Shown piece by piece: positions 1 to 9,327 of a stretch of 64,000 nt of DNA (position 1 is its first letter; every line of letters begins with the position of its first letter). The notes below the pieces were generated by a model. The model saw only the letters and a list, made by a program, of their open reading frames with translations, had not been told where the DNA came from and did not search any database. The translations under genes were made by a program, and so were the position numbers. Origin of the DNA: UBA7803 sp041690675 (GTDB taxonomy: Bacteria > Pseudomonadota > Gammaproteobacteria > Pseudomonadales > Azotimanducaceae); the NCBI GenBank assembly GCA_041690675.1, contig JAWLGU010000001.1, positions 62,001-126,000 on the forward strand, written 5' to 3'.

Positions 1-1922
1 TCAAAATGGATCCGGCCATCCAGAACGTACAGCGCAAAGCCGGAGTTGATGGTGCCTCGATTCACCAGCGCGCCATCGCCTGCGGCAGCGGGATGCTCCA
101 GCGTGACCTCCGTGGTCCAGCCGCGGGCCGCCGACGGGCAGGCATCGGCCACGATATGCGACACCGGCGGGTAGTACACGAACAGATCCCGTGCCGACGG
201 CAGCCCCGGCCGGCGGGCGGCGCGGAAGGTCTGCGCCGCCGGCCGATCGTCCAGCGGCAGAACGCCGTGCTGCTCCGCCTCCCGCCACCACAGATCGATC
301 ATGCGCTCGAGGCGCTCCGGGTACTGTTGCGCCAGATCGTTCGTCTCGGAGAAGTCCTCGTCCAGGTGATACAACTCCCAGCGATCGTCATCCCAGGACG
401 TGCCCGGCTGGTGACGGGTCACCGCCTTCCAGCCGTCCTGCCAGATGCCCCGATGGCCGAGCATCTCGAAGTACTGCACAGAGCGCGATGGCGCGGCTTC
501 GGGCGCAGCCAGACTCGGCGCCAGCGACACGCCGTGCAGCGGCATCTGCTCGACACCCCGCGACTGGCGGGGTGACTCAGTGCCGGTGAGCTCCAGGATG
601 GTGGGCATGATGTCGATGGCATGGCAGAAGGGCCGACGTATGGCGCCACCGTCGCTCACGCCGTTCGGCCAGTGCAGAATCAGTGGATCCCGGACTCCGC
701 CCCCATGGGTGTTCTGCTTGTACCACTTCAGCGGCGTGTTGCCGGCCTGAGCCCAGCCCCAGGGGATGTTGGAATGGCTCTCCGGGCCGCCGATGTCGTC
801 GAGACGTTTTACTGCCTGGTCGACGTCTTCCCTCATGCCGTTGAACCAGCGCATCTCGTCGAACACGCCGGTGGGGCCGCCCTCCTGGCTCGCACCGTTG
901 TCGGACATGACGATGAGCAGGGTATTCTCCAGCTGGCCAACCTCCTCGAGAAAGCTCACCAGCCGGCCGATCTGGGCGTCGGTGTGGTCGAGCTGAGCAG
1001 CGAAGGCCTCCTGCAGCCGCGCGGCGAACCGCCGTTCGTTGTCGGTCAGCGCCTCCCAGGGCTTGACGCCGGGATTCAGGGGTGCGAGCTCGGTCGATGG
1101 CGGAATGATCCCGAGATGCTTCTGCCGCTCGAACCAGTCCTGCCGCACGACATCCCACCCTGCATCGAATCTGCCCCGGTACTTGTCCAGATACGCCTGC
1201 GGCGCCTGGTGCGGCGAGTGGGTTGCCCCGAAGGCCAGGTACAGGAAGAACGGCCGCTCCGGCACGAGAGAGATCTGATCCCGCAGAAACCCGATGGAGC
1301 GGTCGACGATGTCCTCGGAGACGTGATAGCCCTGTTCCGGCAGCGCCGGCGCCTCGACGTGATGATTGTCGCTGGTGAGTTCCGGATAGAACTGATCCGT
1401 CTCCCCCTGCATGAACCCGTAGAAGCGATCGAACCCGCGCTGCAGCGGCCAGTTGTGAAAGGGACCGGCTGCCGAGCACTCGGCCATCGGGGTCAGGTGC
1501 CACTTGCCCGTCGCATAGGTGCCGTAGCCCGCCTCCCGCAGCACGTCCGCCACCGTAGCGGCCGACGGCGGAAGAAACCCTCGCATGTTGGGGTAGCCGG
1601 TGTCCATGTTGGAGACGCCGCGCATGCCTACAGCATGGTGATTGCGCCCGGTCAGCAGGCAGGCCCGCGTCGGAGAGCACAGTGCCGTGGTATGGAAGTT
1701 GGCAAAGCGCAGCCCGCCGGCCGCCAGGGCGTCGATATGGGGGGTTTCGATGCTCGAGCCGTAGCATCCGAAGTGGGCGAAGCCCGTGTCGTCGAGGACG
1801 ATCAGCACCACGTTGGGCTTGCCGCTGACGATCCTCCCCTCCGGCCACCAGGGCTCCGACTCGTAGACGGTCCGGCCTATGCGCCCTTCGAACGCTTCCC
1901 CCGACGGGTGTTGATAGCTCAT
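1..1922 (-). CDS. Arylsulfatase family (type I, formylglycine) sulfatase, 3' end off window
   Basis: Translating the reverse strand from the ATG at 1922 gives an open frame of about 640 residues that reaches the left edge without a stop, so the C-terminus is missing. Near the N-terminus is the metal-binding pair DD (residues 44-45), then the sulfatase signature CSPTRACLLTGR with Cys82 as the residue normally oxidised to formylglycine. ATGKWHLTP and MSDNGA follow in the usual order. The family hydrolyses sulfate esters. No signal peptide is evident. It is the last gene of a same-strand accessory set (4440-5072, MFS, GST), about 115 bp after the GST, with its own palindromic element 48 bp upstream of the start. 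Unlike the second sulfatase in this block it looks intact. No formylglycine-generating enzyme is visible. The family is clear; the substrate is unknown. Confidence 0.9.
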   Translation of the reverse strand, partial: MSYQHPSGEAFEGRIGRTVYESEPWWPEGRIVSGKPNVVLIVLDDTGFAHFGCYGSSIETPHIDALAAGGLRFANFHTTALCSPTRACLLTGRNHHAVGMRGVSNMDTGYPNMRGFLPPSAATVADVLREAGYGTYATGKWHLTPMAECSAAGPFHNWPLQRGFDRFYGFMQGETDQFYPELTSDNHHVEAPALPEQGYHVSEDIVDRSIGFLRDQISLVPERPFFLYLAFGATHSPHQAPQAYLDKYRGRFDAGWDVVRQDWFERQKHLGIIPPSTELAPLNPGVKPWEALTDNERRFAARLQEAFAAQLDHTDAQIGRLVSFLEEVGQLENTLLIVMSDNGASQEGGPTGVFDEMRWFNGMREDVDQAVKRLDDIGGPESHSNIPWGWAQAGNTPLKWYKQNTHGGGVRDPLILHWPNGVSDGGAIRRPFCHAIDIMPTILELTGTESPRQSRGVEQMPLHGVSLAPSLAAPEAAPSRSVQYFEMLGHRGIWQDGWKAVTRHQPGTSWDDDRWELYHLDEDFSETNDLAQQYPERLERMIDLWWREAEQHGVLPLDDRPAAQTFRAARRPGLPSARDLFVYYPPVSHIVADACPSAARGWTTEVTLEHPAAAGDGALVNRGTINSGFALYVLDGRIHF

Positions 1923-1969
1923 CGTCTCAGGCTCACCCAGGCTGGTACACGGTACCGGTAGACCCACAC

Positions 1970-1996
1970 TAATGCATCGCATTATGCCCTTCAAGC
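1970..1996 (-). promoter_or_regulatory. Putative operator upstream of sulfatase (TAATGC-ATC-GCATTA)
   Basis: A 6-bp inverted repeat, TAATGC and GCATTA separated by ATC, lies about 48 bp upstream of the sulfatase ATG. A near copy (AATGC-ATT-GCATT) lies upstream of the GST gene at 3005-3017. Both are followed by the same TTCAAGC string at the same distance. A shared regulator-binding site is an inference; no regulator gene is in the window. Confidence 0.4.
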
Positions 1997-2037
1997 GTCA
2001 GATCCGCGGCACGCCGAGCCCCTCTTGCCGATCAGAT

Positions 2038-2919
2038 TCACGTCTGGTCCGGTGACGTGTCCTTCGGCGCCTGATTTTCCTCCAACGCGTCCAGATCGTT
2101 GGCGCCATGGCGCTCTGCGACGCCGCTCTTGCCCGGGCGATTCACCCGTCTGCCCCGTCGTACCGCGGGCCGTGCATGAATCTCTTTTGCCCACCTGACG
2201 ACGTTCGTATAGGACTCCACATCGAGGAATTCCTTAGCGTCATACAGGCCCGTCAACACGAGTTGGCCGTACCAGGGGTACGTCGCCATATCGGAGATGT
2301 TGTACTCGTCGCCGCAGAGGAACTGCCGCGACGAGAGGTTCCTGTCGAGCACGTCGAGCTGGCGCTTGACCTCCATGGCATAGCGGTTGATCGGGTATTC
2401 GAGCTTCTCCGGCGCGTAGGCATAGAAATGCCCGAAGCCGCCGCCGAGGAACGGCGTCGCTCCCATCTGCCAGAACAGCCAGGAAAGACACTCCGCCCGC
2501 CCGGCGCCCGCTGTGGGTACGAATGCGCCGAACTTTTCTGCGAGGTAGAGCATGATCGCACCGGACTCGAATACGCGTGTCGGGGGCGTGATGCTCCGGT
2601 CCAGCAGGCTCGGGATCTTCGAGTTGGGATTGATGTCGACGAAGCCGCTGCCGAACTGATCACCCTCGCCGATATTGATCAGCCAAGCGTCGTATTCCGC
2701 ATCGTTGATGCCGATCGCAAGGAGCTCTTCCAGGAGAATCGTCACCTTGACGCCGTTGGGCGTTCCGAGAGAGTAAAGCTGCAGCGGATGCTCTCCGACC
2801 GGAAGCGCTTTCTCGTGCGTCGGTCCAGCAACCGGCCTATTGATATTGGCAAAGCGGCCACCACTTTCGGCGTCCCATTGCCAGACCTTCGGAGGAACAT
2901 ACGGTGTTGACTCGGTCAT
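2038..2919 (-). CDS. yghU: YghU-type glutathione S-transferase (glutathione-dependent disulfide-bond oxidoreductase)
   Basis: The 293-residue product is close to E. coli YghU in length and layout. It has an N-terminal lead (PYVPPKVWQWD), then a thioredoxin-like GST domain with LYSLGTPNGVKVTILLEE, NPNSKIPSLLD and the glutathione-contact region ESGAIMLYLAEKFG. A helical C-terminal domain follows, ending with the YghU-like tail RPAVRRGRRVNRP. I place the start at 2919 because a GAGAG ribosome-binding site precedes it; the reading frame extends further upstream without family similarity. YghU proteins bind two glutathiones and reduce disulfide bonds of small substrates. In this block it may serve detoxification of sulfatase products, but that is only inference. 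By eye the gene is less GC-rich than the chromosomal genes to the right. Confidence 0.88.
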   Translation of the reverse strand: MTESTPYVPPKVWQWDAESGGRFANINRPVAGPTHEKALPVGEHPLQLYSLGTPNGVKVTILLEELLAIGINDAEYDAWLINIGEGDQFGSGFVDINPNSKIPSLLDRSITPPTRVFESGAIMLYLAEKFGAFVPTAGAGRAECLSWLFWQMGATPFLGGGFGHFYAYAPEKLEYPINRYAMEVKRQLDVLDRNLSSRQFLCGDEYNISDMATYPWYGQLVLTGLYDAKEFLDVESYTNVVRWAKEIHARPAVRRGRRVNRPGKSGVAERHGANDLDALEENQAPKDTSPDQT

Positions 2920-3003
2920 TGAATCTCTCTTCTCGATGATCGGGTACCGGCCATCCAGCAGCCGGGTCGGGGGCGCAGCAATTCGAAATTCCCGTTTGGA
3001 CAC

Positions 3004-3030
3004 CAATGCATTGCATTAGTCCATTCAAGC
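3004..3030 (-). promoter_or_regulatory. Putative operator upstream of GST gene (AATGC-ATT-GCATT)
   Basis: This is the second copy of the palindromic element seen at 1970-1996, about 85 bp upstream of the GST start. The core AATGCAT-x-GCATTA and the trailing TTCAAGC string are conserved with the same spacing. The inner CAATGCATTG is itself a perfect palindrome. Confidence 0.4.
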
Positions 3031-3092
3031 CGGTTCGCTGGGAGTTTTTACGTCCGCCAAGGAATGACCGACACGCGAACGCCCCCCAAAGA

Positions 3093-4427
3093 TCACGCAC
3101 GTCCCAGCGCCTTCAGATTAGCCTCGTGTTGTCGACGGTCGATGCCATACAGTGACAGGCAGGCGATCATGATCATCCAAAGGACGAACAAAGACGGGGC
3201 GTAAAAGGCGCCGAGGCGGAACACGGCTGCGTCGGCGACCTCGCCAGGCATGACACCCCGAGGGAACTGGGCAATGGTCAGCACGGCGCCGGCGGCAACC
3301 ACCCCGAGTCCCTGGACCATCTTGCGGGTGAAGGTCACCGCAGCGAAGAAGACGCCTTCGGAACGGCGCGCGGTCTGCCGCTCGCTGTCTTCCACCAGAT
3401 CGGCAATCATCGACGACATGAGGATCTGGAAGGTAATGATCAAGGCCACATCGATGACCGTGATCACGAGGATGAGCGGAAACAGCAGCGGGTCTCCGTT
3501 CGGCGGCATCAGCCCGAACAGCCGCAGGGCCACCGGCAGCGGCGCTACCGTAAACGCGAGGATTCCGACGATGATCGCGCCCCGCTTCTTGCCGAGCATC
3601 CGGGAGGCGAGCGGCGAGATCACGAAGCCGAGCACCGCCGAAACCACCACCGAGATCGACAGCACACTGATCTGATCGGTCGTGAACTCCCAGTAGAAGG
3701 AGTTGATGTAGTAGTTGAGCCCGGCGCCCATGCCGGTGGCGATGGCACCGAACAGGGCAGCCAGGAACAACGCTGCGAACGACTTGTTGACCAGGGTCTC
3801 CCACAGCTCCCAGTAGATGCGCCGCAGGGTCATGCGGTATTTGGCGGGGGGCTTCTTCAGCTTCGGGACGTAAGAATGGGTTCCGAGGCCATGATGGTAA
3901 CGAAGATCACAGCGCCGGCGATATAGCCCATGCTCGAGAAGCCGTCGATGTTGAACATTCCATTGGGTATGGTCTCTGTGGGTACCAGCAGGTAGGCCAG
4001 CGCGAAAGCCGCCATCAGGGTGCCGCCGGTCCAACCAAAGAAGTAGCGGTAGCTGAGCATGGTGGTGCGCTCGTCGTAGACCTCGGTCATCTCCGCGACC
4101 AGTGCCGAGCTCGGCACCTCGTAGAGGGTGATCAGCGTACGCACGAACACTGCCAGCACGACGAGATAAGGAAACAGCTCGTTGCCCTCGAGACCTCCAG
4201 GTGGGTTCCAGATGAAGGTATAACCGAGCGCCACCGGCAGCGCTGCGAAGTACATATAAGGATGACGGCGCTCCCAGCGCGAGGCTCACCAGGCCGGCGT
4301 CCACGCCCATGACCTGGCTGTAGAAGATCAGAAAGAAATAGTCGAACCCGGTGTTCTTGACGCCGTAGGCCACCGAGCCGACGCCGTACGCCAGCTTCGC
4401 GACCATGGAAACCCGCTGTTTCGACAT
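3093..4427 (-). pseudogene. Broken MFS sugar/cation symporter (GPH/MelB-like), two frameshifts
   Basis: The ATG at 4427 (SD AGAGGAG) starts a GPH-type N-terminus (KLAYGVGSVAYGVKNTGF). Near 4275-4290 the homologous sequence jumps frame: SRWERRHPYMYFAALPVAL continues in another frame down to about 3885. It then returns to the first frame at GTHSYVPKLKKPP and runs to the stop at 3093. At the first junction roughly 25 family residues (end of TM1 to TM2 and the DRTRSRWG-type loop) are also missing, so a deletion of about 70 nt is implied as well as the shift. The C-terminal half has several hydrophobic segments typical of the 12-TM fold. It is most likely a pseudogene; two separate sequencing errors would not explain the missing block. 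It lies 12 bp downstream of the 4440-5072 gene on the same strand. Confidence 0.8.
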
Positions 4428-4439
4428 GTACTCCTCTGA

Positions 4440-5072
4440 CTACCGTCTTGCCCGATCCCCGGGCTCGGTCCTCGGGGATCCATCACCCACTCTCGTCACC
4501 AGTAGGCCGATCACCGCTAGAAACAGGGCCAAAAGCAGACGGGGATCCCCGAAAGACATCCACGGATCGAGCGGGAACGCGATGGTCTTGGCCATGGCCG
4601 CAATCTTGAACTCGTGGGAACCCTGAAACTCCGAGTTGCCGGCGATCTCGAACATGTCGCGGCGGCTGCGGTAGCGCATCAGCGTGCCCGAGCTCCACTG
4701 CGAAGCGTCCTCGATGCCCCAGACGTCCAGTGCCGGGGCCGCTGCGGTACCGGTGAAGATGGGGTGACTGGCGCGGGACAGCAGCGCGGGCCACATGTAG
4801 CTCATGTACTCATCCAACGCCTCGGCGGCAGCGGCGTCGGCGCCGTCGTTCATCTCGATGACGTTGAGCATCACGAAGTCGTCGCCGGTGTCCGAGGCGA
4901 GGAAGTCGCGCAGCGCGGCGATGTCCGCCGCAGCGCCGCCACGGGCCTCGAGACGCGCCACGATGGCGTCGATTTCGGCCTCGGTGAGCGGCCCCTGGAG
5001 ATTGGTATACCAGAGGAAGAAGGCGGCCCACAGCAGGCCGATCACGCCCCAGATCGTTACGTTCCGGCTCAT
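4440..5072 (-). CDS. Uncharacterised membrane protein, first gene of accessory operon
   Basis: This is a 210-residue protein I do not recognise. It has an N-terminal hydrophobic segment (about residues 5-22, IWGVIGLLWAAFFLWYTNL) and a soluble middle of about 150 residues with FVMLNVIEMND and a Trp/Tyr-rich MSYMWPALL stretch. A second hydrophobic segment near the C-terminus (LLLALFLAVIGLLVT) is followed by an Arg-rich tail. I chose the ATG at 5072; the ORF extends 13 codons upstream into the divergent promoter. It is immediately upstream of the MFS gene (12 bp) and divergent from sulfatase 2, so it probably belongs to the same accessory function. The soluble part resembles dimeric alpha-beta barrel-like small proteins only vaguely. 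No function is assigned. Confidence 0.6.
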   Translation of the reverse strand: MSRNVTIWGVIGLLWAAFFLWYTNLQGPLTEAEIDAIVARLEARGGAAADIAALRDFLASDTGDDFVMLNVIEMNDGADAAAAEALDEYMSYMWPALLSRASHPIFTGTAAAPALDVWGIEDASQWSSGTLMRYRSRRDMFEIAGNSEFQGSHEFKIAAMAKTIAFPLDPWMSFGDPRLLLALFLAVIGLLVTRVGDGSPRTEPGDRARR

Positions 5073-5091
5073 CGCGCCGCCCCGGCCAACT

Positions 5092-5112
5092 AATGTCTTG
5101 GACAGTGACATT
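5092..5112. promoter_or_regulatory. Palindrome in divergent promoter (AATGTC...GACATT)
   Basis: AATGTC at 5092-5097 and GACATT at 5107-5112 form a 6-bp inverted repeat with a 9-nt spacer, midway between the starts of the divergent membrane-protein operon and sulfatase 2. This is the size and placement of an operator for a dimeric repressor. It differs from the AATGC-type element at 1970 and 3005. Confidence 0.35.
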
Positions 5113-5176
5113 TGTTTCGGGGTGTGTCAAGCTGGCCTCGGACGATGCGGGTGACCCGTCGGGGAAAGAGGCACAC

Positions 5177-6827
5177 ATTCGCAAGACTGCGATATTCGTC
5201 GTCGTGTTCGCAGGGCTGGCGGCCATAGCCTGGCAGAACCGGATCGATCTGCTGGTCTGGGCCATGCCCCTCATCCAGGATCTGGTCAACCCCATTCCGC
5301 CGAACCGGCCCATCGAATGGCAGCAGGGGCCGGCAACCGCCGCGGCGCCGCCGAACGAGCGGCCGCCGAACATCATTCTGATCCTCACCGACGACATGGG
5401 CTTCAACGACGTGTCGCTGTACAACGGCGGCGCCGCCGACGGCAGCGTTGCAACGCCGCACATCGACGCCATCGCCGAGCAGGGTGTGCGCTTCGACAAC
5501 GGCTACGCCGCGAACGCGGTCTGTGCACCCTCCCGGGCGACGCTCCTGACCGGGCGCCCGCTTCGGCTTGGAGTTCACGCCGTTCCCCAAATCCGGCGCC
5601 ACCCTGTTTCAGTGGATGGCCGATCTGGAGGAGCCGGAGCTGCCGATCTACATCGATCACGACGCCGTCGACGAGCTCGCGCCGATGGCAGAGCTCGGCA
5701 TGCCGACGTCGGAGATCACCATCGCCGAAACGCTCAAGGAAGCCGGCTACTACACCGCGCACATCGGCAAGTGGCACCTGGGCGGCGTGCAGGGCATGCA
5801 TCCCCTCGACCAGGGCTTCGACGAGAGCCTGTACATGACGGGCATGCTCTACCTGCCGGAAGATCATCCGGACGCGGTCAACGCCAAGCGCGAGGATCAG
5901 GCTGTGGAGCGCATGGTCTGAGCCAATGCCCGCTACAGCACCCAGTGGAACCGCACCGAGACGTTCGAGCCGGATGGGTACCTCACCGACTACTACACCG
6001 ACGAGGCGGTGAAGGTCATCGAGAACAACCGCAACCGGCCGTTCTTCCTGTACCTGGCCCACTGGGGCATTCACAATCCCCTGCAGGCCACCCGAGCGGA
6101 CTACGACAAGTTCGCGCACATCGAGGACCACCACCTGCGCGTGTACGCCGCCATGATCCACGCGGTCGACCGCAGCGTGGCGAAGGTCACTGCCGCTCTC
6201 GAGGAGCACGGTCTCACAGACAACACCCTGATCCTGTTCACCTCGGACAACGGCGGGGCCGGCTACATCGGCCTCCCGGACGTCAACAAGCCCTACCGCG
6301 GCTGGAAGCTCACCCATTTCGAGGGCGGCACCCATGTGCCCTTGATGGCGAAGTGGCCGGCACGAATCCCGGCCGGCAGCGTGGTCGAGGCGCCGGTACA
6401 CCACATCGATCTGTTCCATACCATCGCGGCCGCCGCCGGTGTCCCGGTGCCGACCGATCGCAAGCTGGACGGCGTCGACCTCACCCCGTTCGCCACCGGT
6501 GAGGTCGAGGGCCGGCCCCACGAAACCCTGTTCTGGCGCGAGGGCCATCACCAGTCCGTGCGTCACCAGGGGTGGAAGCTGATCCGTGCCGATCTGCCGG
6601 AGAACGCCCGCTGGCTGTTCGACCTGGACGCGGACCCGATGGAGCGGCGCAACCTCGCTGCCAGCGAACCGGCGAAAGTCGCCGAGATCCAAGCCCTGCT
6701 CGATGCCCACAACGCCGAGCAGGCGGAGCCGCTGTGGCCGAGCGTCCTCGACAGCCCCCAGTTGATCGACAAGCACGGTGAGCAGCCCTACGAGCCGGGG
6801 GACGAGTACATCTACTGGCCGAACTGA
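5177..6827 (+). pseudogene. Second sulfatase (type I), disrupted by a frameshift and an in-frame TGA
   Basis: The 5' part encodes a signal anchor (RKTAIFVVVFAGLAAIAW), then IILILTDDMGFNDV and the active-site signature CAPSRATLLTGR. Around 5552-5565 the frame changes; homology resumes with RFGLEFTPFPKSGATLFQW and IGKWHLGG. In this second frame a TGA at 5919-5921 interrupts the sequence between ERMV and ANARYSTQWN, probably a former Trp codon. The rest (FFLYLAHWGIHNP, LFTSDNGGAGY, FEGGTHVPLMAKWPA) continues to the stop at 6827. The most convincing start is odd: SD-like AAGAGG is followed 5 nt later by ATT (5177), exactly where the signal anchor begins. An ATG at 5093 in frame would add 28 unlikely residues and overlap the palindrome. 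I read this as a decayed gene. Confidence 0.8.
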
Positions 6828-6839
6828 GCGGCCGACCTG

Positions 6840-7166
6840 ATGCTCCAGCTCGCTGCCGCCCACCGCAAGGACCAGCTCAAGAGCTACTTCAACCGGGCGA
6901 TCCTCGGTCCGAAGCTGCTGGTGATCGACGAGCTCGGCTATCTGCCGTTCGGCCGAGAGGAAGCCAGCTTGTTGTTCCAGGTGATCGCCAAGCGCTACGA
7001 GCGCGGCTCGGTGATCATCACGTCGAATCTGGCGTTCTCGGACTGGGCCACGACACTAGCGGACGATGCGACTCTGACTGCAGCACTGCTCGACCGGCTG
7101 CTGCACCACGGGCATATCGTCACGCTCAAGGGCGAGAGCTATCGCCTCAAGGACAGTCGGCGTTGA
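6840..7166 (+). pseudogene. istB: istB remnant (IS21-family helper ATPase, C-terminal part)
   Basis: The 108-residue fragment carries the Walker B region LLVIDELGYLPF and the sensor-like ITSNLAFSDW typical of IstB, the AAA+ helper of IS21 transposition. The N-terminal domain and Walker A are absent. It begins only 12 bp after the sulfatase 2 stop, so the insertion or a later deletion removed the 5' part and the adjoining istA. The ORF ends at 7166 where IS481-type sequence begins. Confidence 0.85.
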
Positions 7167-7167
7167 C

Positions 7168-7725
7168 ACCTTCGCCTCAGCCAATGCCCTGTTCGGACTC
7201 TCAAAGCTGTCGATCTGGTGGCTGAGACTCAGCATCAAGATCCAACGCATCAAGCCCGGCCATCCAGAGCAGAACGGCCGGCACGAACGCATGCACTTGA
7301 CGCTCAAGCAGGAAGCTACCAAGCCCGCTGCCTACAACTTCCTCCAGCAGCAGGAACGGTTCGAGCGCTTCATAGAGGTTTACAACAACGAGCGCCCGCA
7401 CCAGGCGCTCCAGGGGGCCTGTCCAGGTGACCTGTATACACCTTCCGCTCGTCCCTACGAGCCCCCTCCGGAGCCCGAATACCCTTTCCACGACCGCACC
7501 GTGCGCGTCACTCACTGCGGCCGAATCTGTATCGGGAAGCGCAAGATCAACCTGAGCACCGTTTTTGCCGGCCAACTCGTGGGTATCCGCGAGGTCGATG
7601 ACCAGATTTGGCTGGTGAGTTTCCTGCGGTATGACTTAGGATTCTTCGACCAGGAGGTGGGGCGGGTGGAACCCGCCCCCAATCCGTTCACCCCGGAGCA
7701 GGTGTTAACCATGTCTCCGGAATAA
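7168..7725 (+). pseudogene. IS481-family transposase remnant (C-terminal integrase core part)
   Basis: From about 7168 the frame reads FASANALFGLSKLSIWWLRL, then IKPGHPEQNGRHERMHLTLK and FIEVYNNERPHQAL. This is the conserved distal part of the IS481 rve catalytic domain, including the Glu of the DDE triad in the GRHERMH region. The tail domain with TVRVTHCGRICIGKRKINLS runs to the stop at 7725. The N-terminal HTH and the first two acidic catalytic residues are missing, so it cannot be active. It is fused directly to the istB scrap, which shows nested insertion followed by deletion. Confidence 0.85.
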
Positions 7726-7756
7726 GGTGTAAACCATGTGGCCGGAATACACCTTA
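7723..7756. repeat. Inverted repeat TAAGGTGT / ACACCTTA at the IS481 remnant end
   Basis: TAAGGTGT (7723-7730) and ACACCTTA (7749-7756) are perfect 8-bp inverted repeats enclosing an AAACCATGTGGCCGGAAT loop. The loop is nearly repeated just upstream as AACCATGTCTCCGGAAT. This may be the terminal region of the IS481 element. It ends 6 bp from the CCA end of tRNA-Ser. Confidence 0.5.
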
Positions 7757-7761
7757 ATTTT

Positions 7762-7850
<89 letters not shown>

Positions 7851-7861
7851 GGTGAGGGTGG

Positions 7862-7968
<107 letters not shown>

Positions 7969-8095
7969 CCATTGATCGCAAGGGCGCGTATCGTAACCGA
8001 AACCGGGCCAGGAAGTGTAGCGATGATGCGGCGGGGTGGCCACCTTCCAGGGTCGTCTACACTTGCCCTTACCGAGGCCGAATCGCAGTGGATCC

Positions 8096-8557
8096 ATGAC
8101 CTGGCTCTTGTTCGCCACGACTCAAATCGCCCTGATCGGCGCCATCGCCGCCGTCGGCATGATCCGCAGGCGACGCAGCGAGCCCGGCAGTGCCAGAGCG
8201 TTCGCTTCAGGGTCCCCTCGATGGCTCGATCTGGTCCAGGAGGCGGAGCTGCTGCGGGCGGCCAACGCGGTGCTGCTGGAACGGCTCTCCAATGCAGAGC
8301 GCGAGGCGCCGCAGCCGGTGCTGCCGGCTCCCGTCACCCACGATCCGGCGCCGCAGCTCGAGCGGCTGTCCGCCGAGAACCGGGACATGCGCGCCCGACT
8401 CAGGGCGCTGGACGAGGAAAACCAGCAGCTCAAGCGTTTCCTGTTCCTGGCGGATGCAACCGCAAGCGGGGTACTCGCGCCGGCGCGTGAGGGGGCCCCC
8501 CTCCCCTGGCTCGGCGACGCGAGCGCCGGCTTGGACCGGGCGGCGGCCTTCCGCTAA
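8096..8557 (+). CDS. Small single-span membrane protein with coiled coil
   Basis: The product is 153 residues. From the ATG at 8096 the first 22 residues form a hydrophobic span (LLFATTQIALIGAIAAVGM) followed by RRRR, giving an N-out/C-in anchor. Residues about 40-125 are rich in Glu, Leu and Arg with heptad-like spacing (LQEAELLRAANAVLLERLSN; LERLSAENRDMRARLRALDE), a predicted coiled coil. I do not recognise a family. It sits upstream of the acyltransferase gene on the same strand and divergent from ffs. The reading frame extends 20 codons upstream without hydrophobic or coding character, so I prefer 8096. Confidence 0.6.
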   Translation: MTWLLFATTQIALIGAIAAVGMIRRRRSEPGSARAFASGSPRWLDLVQEAELLRAANAVLLERLSNAEREAPQPVLPAPVTHDPAPQLERLSAENRDMRARLRALDEENQQLKRFLFLADATASGVLAPAREGAPLPWLGDASAGLDRAAAFR

Positions 8558-8588
8558 TCTCCCCCGGTTCCTCCAGGGGTGAAGCTAC

Positions 8589-9311
8589 TTGCGCAGAGAT
8601 CACCGGCCCTACGGCCTTAAACGCCTGCACCGGGCCGTGGAGCGCGCCTGGGTGGAGCAGTTCCTGCGCCCGCAGCTCGACGCCCTGGGAGATCACTGCC
8701 TGGTGATGAAGCCGTGGTACCTGGACGTTCACGGCGGACGCATCGCGCTGGGGCGTTGCGTGCACGTGATCACCGGGCCCGATCGGCGGGTGCGGCTCAC
8801 TACTTGGGAGCATGAGGACGGAGCGGGCCGCATCGACATCGGCGACTACTGCCTGATCTGTCCCGGCGTGCGGCTGGATTCGGCCTGCCACATCGAGGTG
8901 GGCAGCAACACCATGATCGCCGCCGGCGCCTACCTCACCGACGCCGACTGGCACGACGTCTACGACCGCACCCGCATCATCGGCGCCCACGGCAAGATCA
9001 CGTTGGAGGACAACGTGTGGATCGGCGACGGCGCCATCGTCTGCAAGGGCGTGAGCATCGGCGTCAACAGCGTCGTCGGCGCCGGCAGCGTGGTCACCCG
9101 GGACATTCCCGCCAACGTGGTGGCCGCCGGCAATCCCGCTGGCGTGGTCAAGGCCCTGGACCCGGGCCGGGCGCTGGTGCGCCGCGAATCCCTCCTGGCG
9201 GATCCCGAGGATCTGGACGCCCGGGTGGATGCCCTCGACCGCTATCTGCTCGGCGGCAACACCTGGTGGGGCTGGCTGCGCTCGCTCGTTCGGCCGTCCC
9301 GGGAGGACTGA
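8589..9311 (+). CDS. Hexapeptide-repeat (LbH) acyltransferase
   Basis: The 240-residue protein has a left-handed beta-helix with repeated I-G-x4-type hexads (IDIGDYCLICPGVRL, IEVGSNTMIAAGAY, ITLEDNVWIGDGAIV, VSIGVNSVVGAGSVV). It ends with the classic acyltransferase tail VTRDIPANVVAAGNPAGVVK. The N-terminal 80 residues and the C-terminal 45 residues are outside the helix. Such enzymes move acetyl or other acyl groups to sugars or small molecules; the acceptor cannot be read from sequence. The start is a TTG at 8589, about 10 nt after an AGGGGTG-like ribosome-binding site. Its stop is 17 bp from the convergent queF stop. Confidence 0.85.
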   Translation: MRRDHRPYGLKRLHRAVERAWVEQFLRPQLDALGDHCLVMKPWYLDVHGGRIALGRCVHVITGPDRRVRLTTWEHEDGAGRIDIGDYCLICPGVRLDSACHIEVGSNTMIAAGAYLTDADWHDVYDRTRIIGAHGKITLEDNVWIGDGAIVCKGVSIGVNSVVGAGSVVTRDIPANVVAAGNPAGVVKALDPGRALVRRESLLADPEDLDARVDALDRYLLGGNTWWGWLRSLVRPSRED

Positions 9312-9327
9312 GCGGGCACCGCCGGCA

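Noticed and set aside
577..1848. 423-residue reverse ORF over the first sulfatase
   Set aside because: A different frame of the same strand gives continuous sulfatase homology with the active-site signature, so this one is noise.
5919..5921. In-frame TGA in sulfatase 2 as a second selenocysteine codon
   Set aside because: The position is not a known catalytic or Cys site in sulfatases, no hairpin follows, and the same gene has a frameshift, so a nonsense mutation (probably Trp) is simpler.
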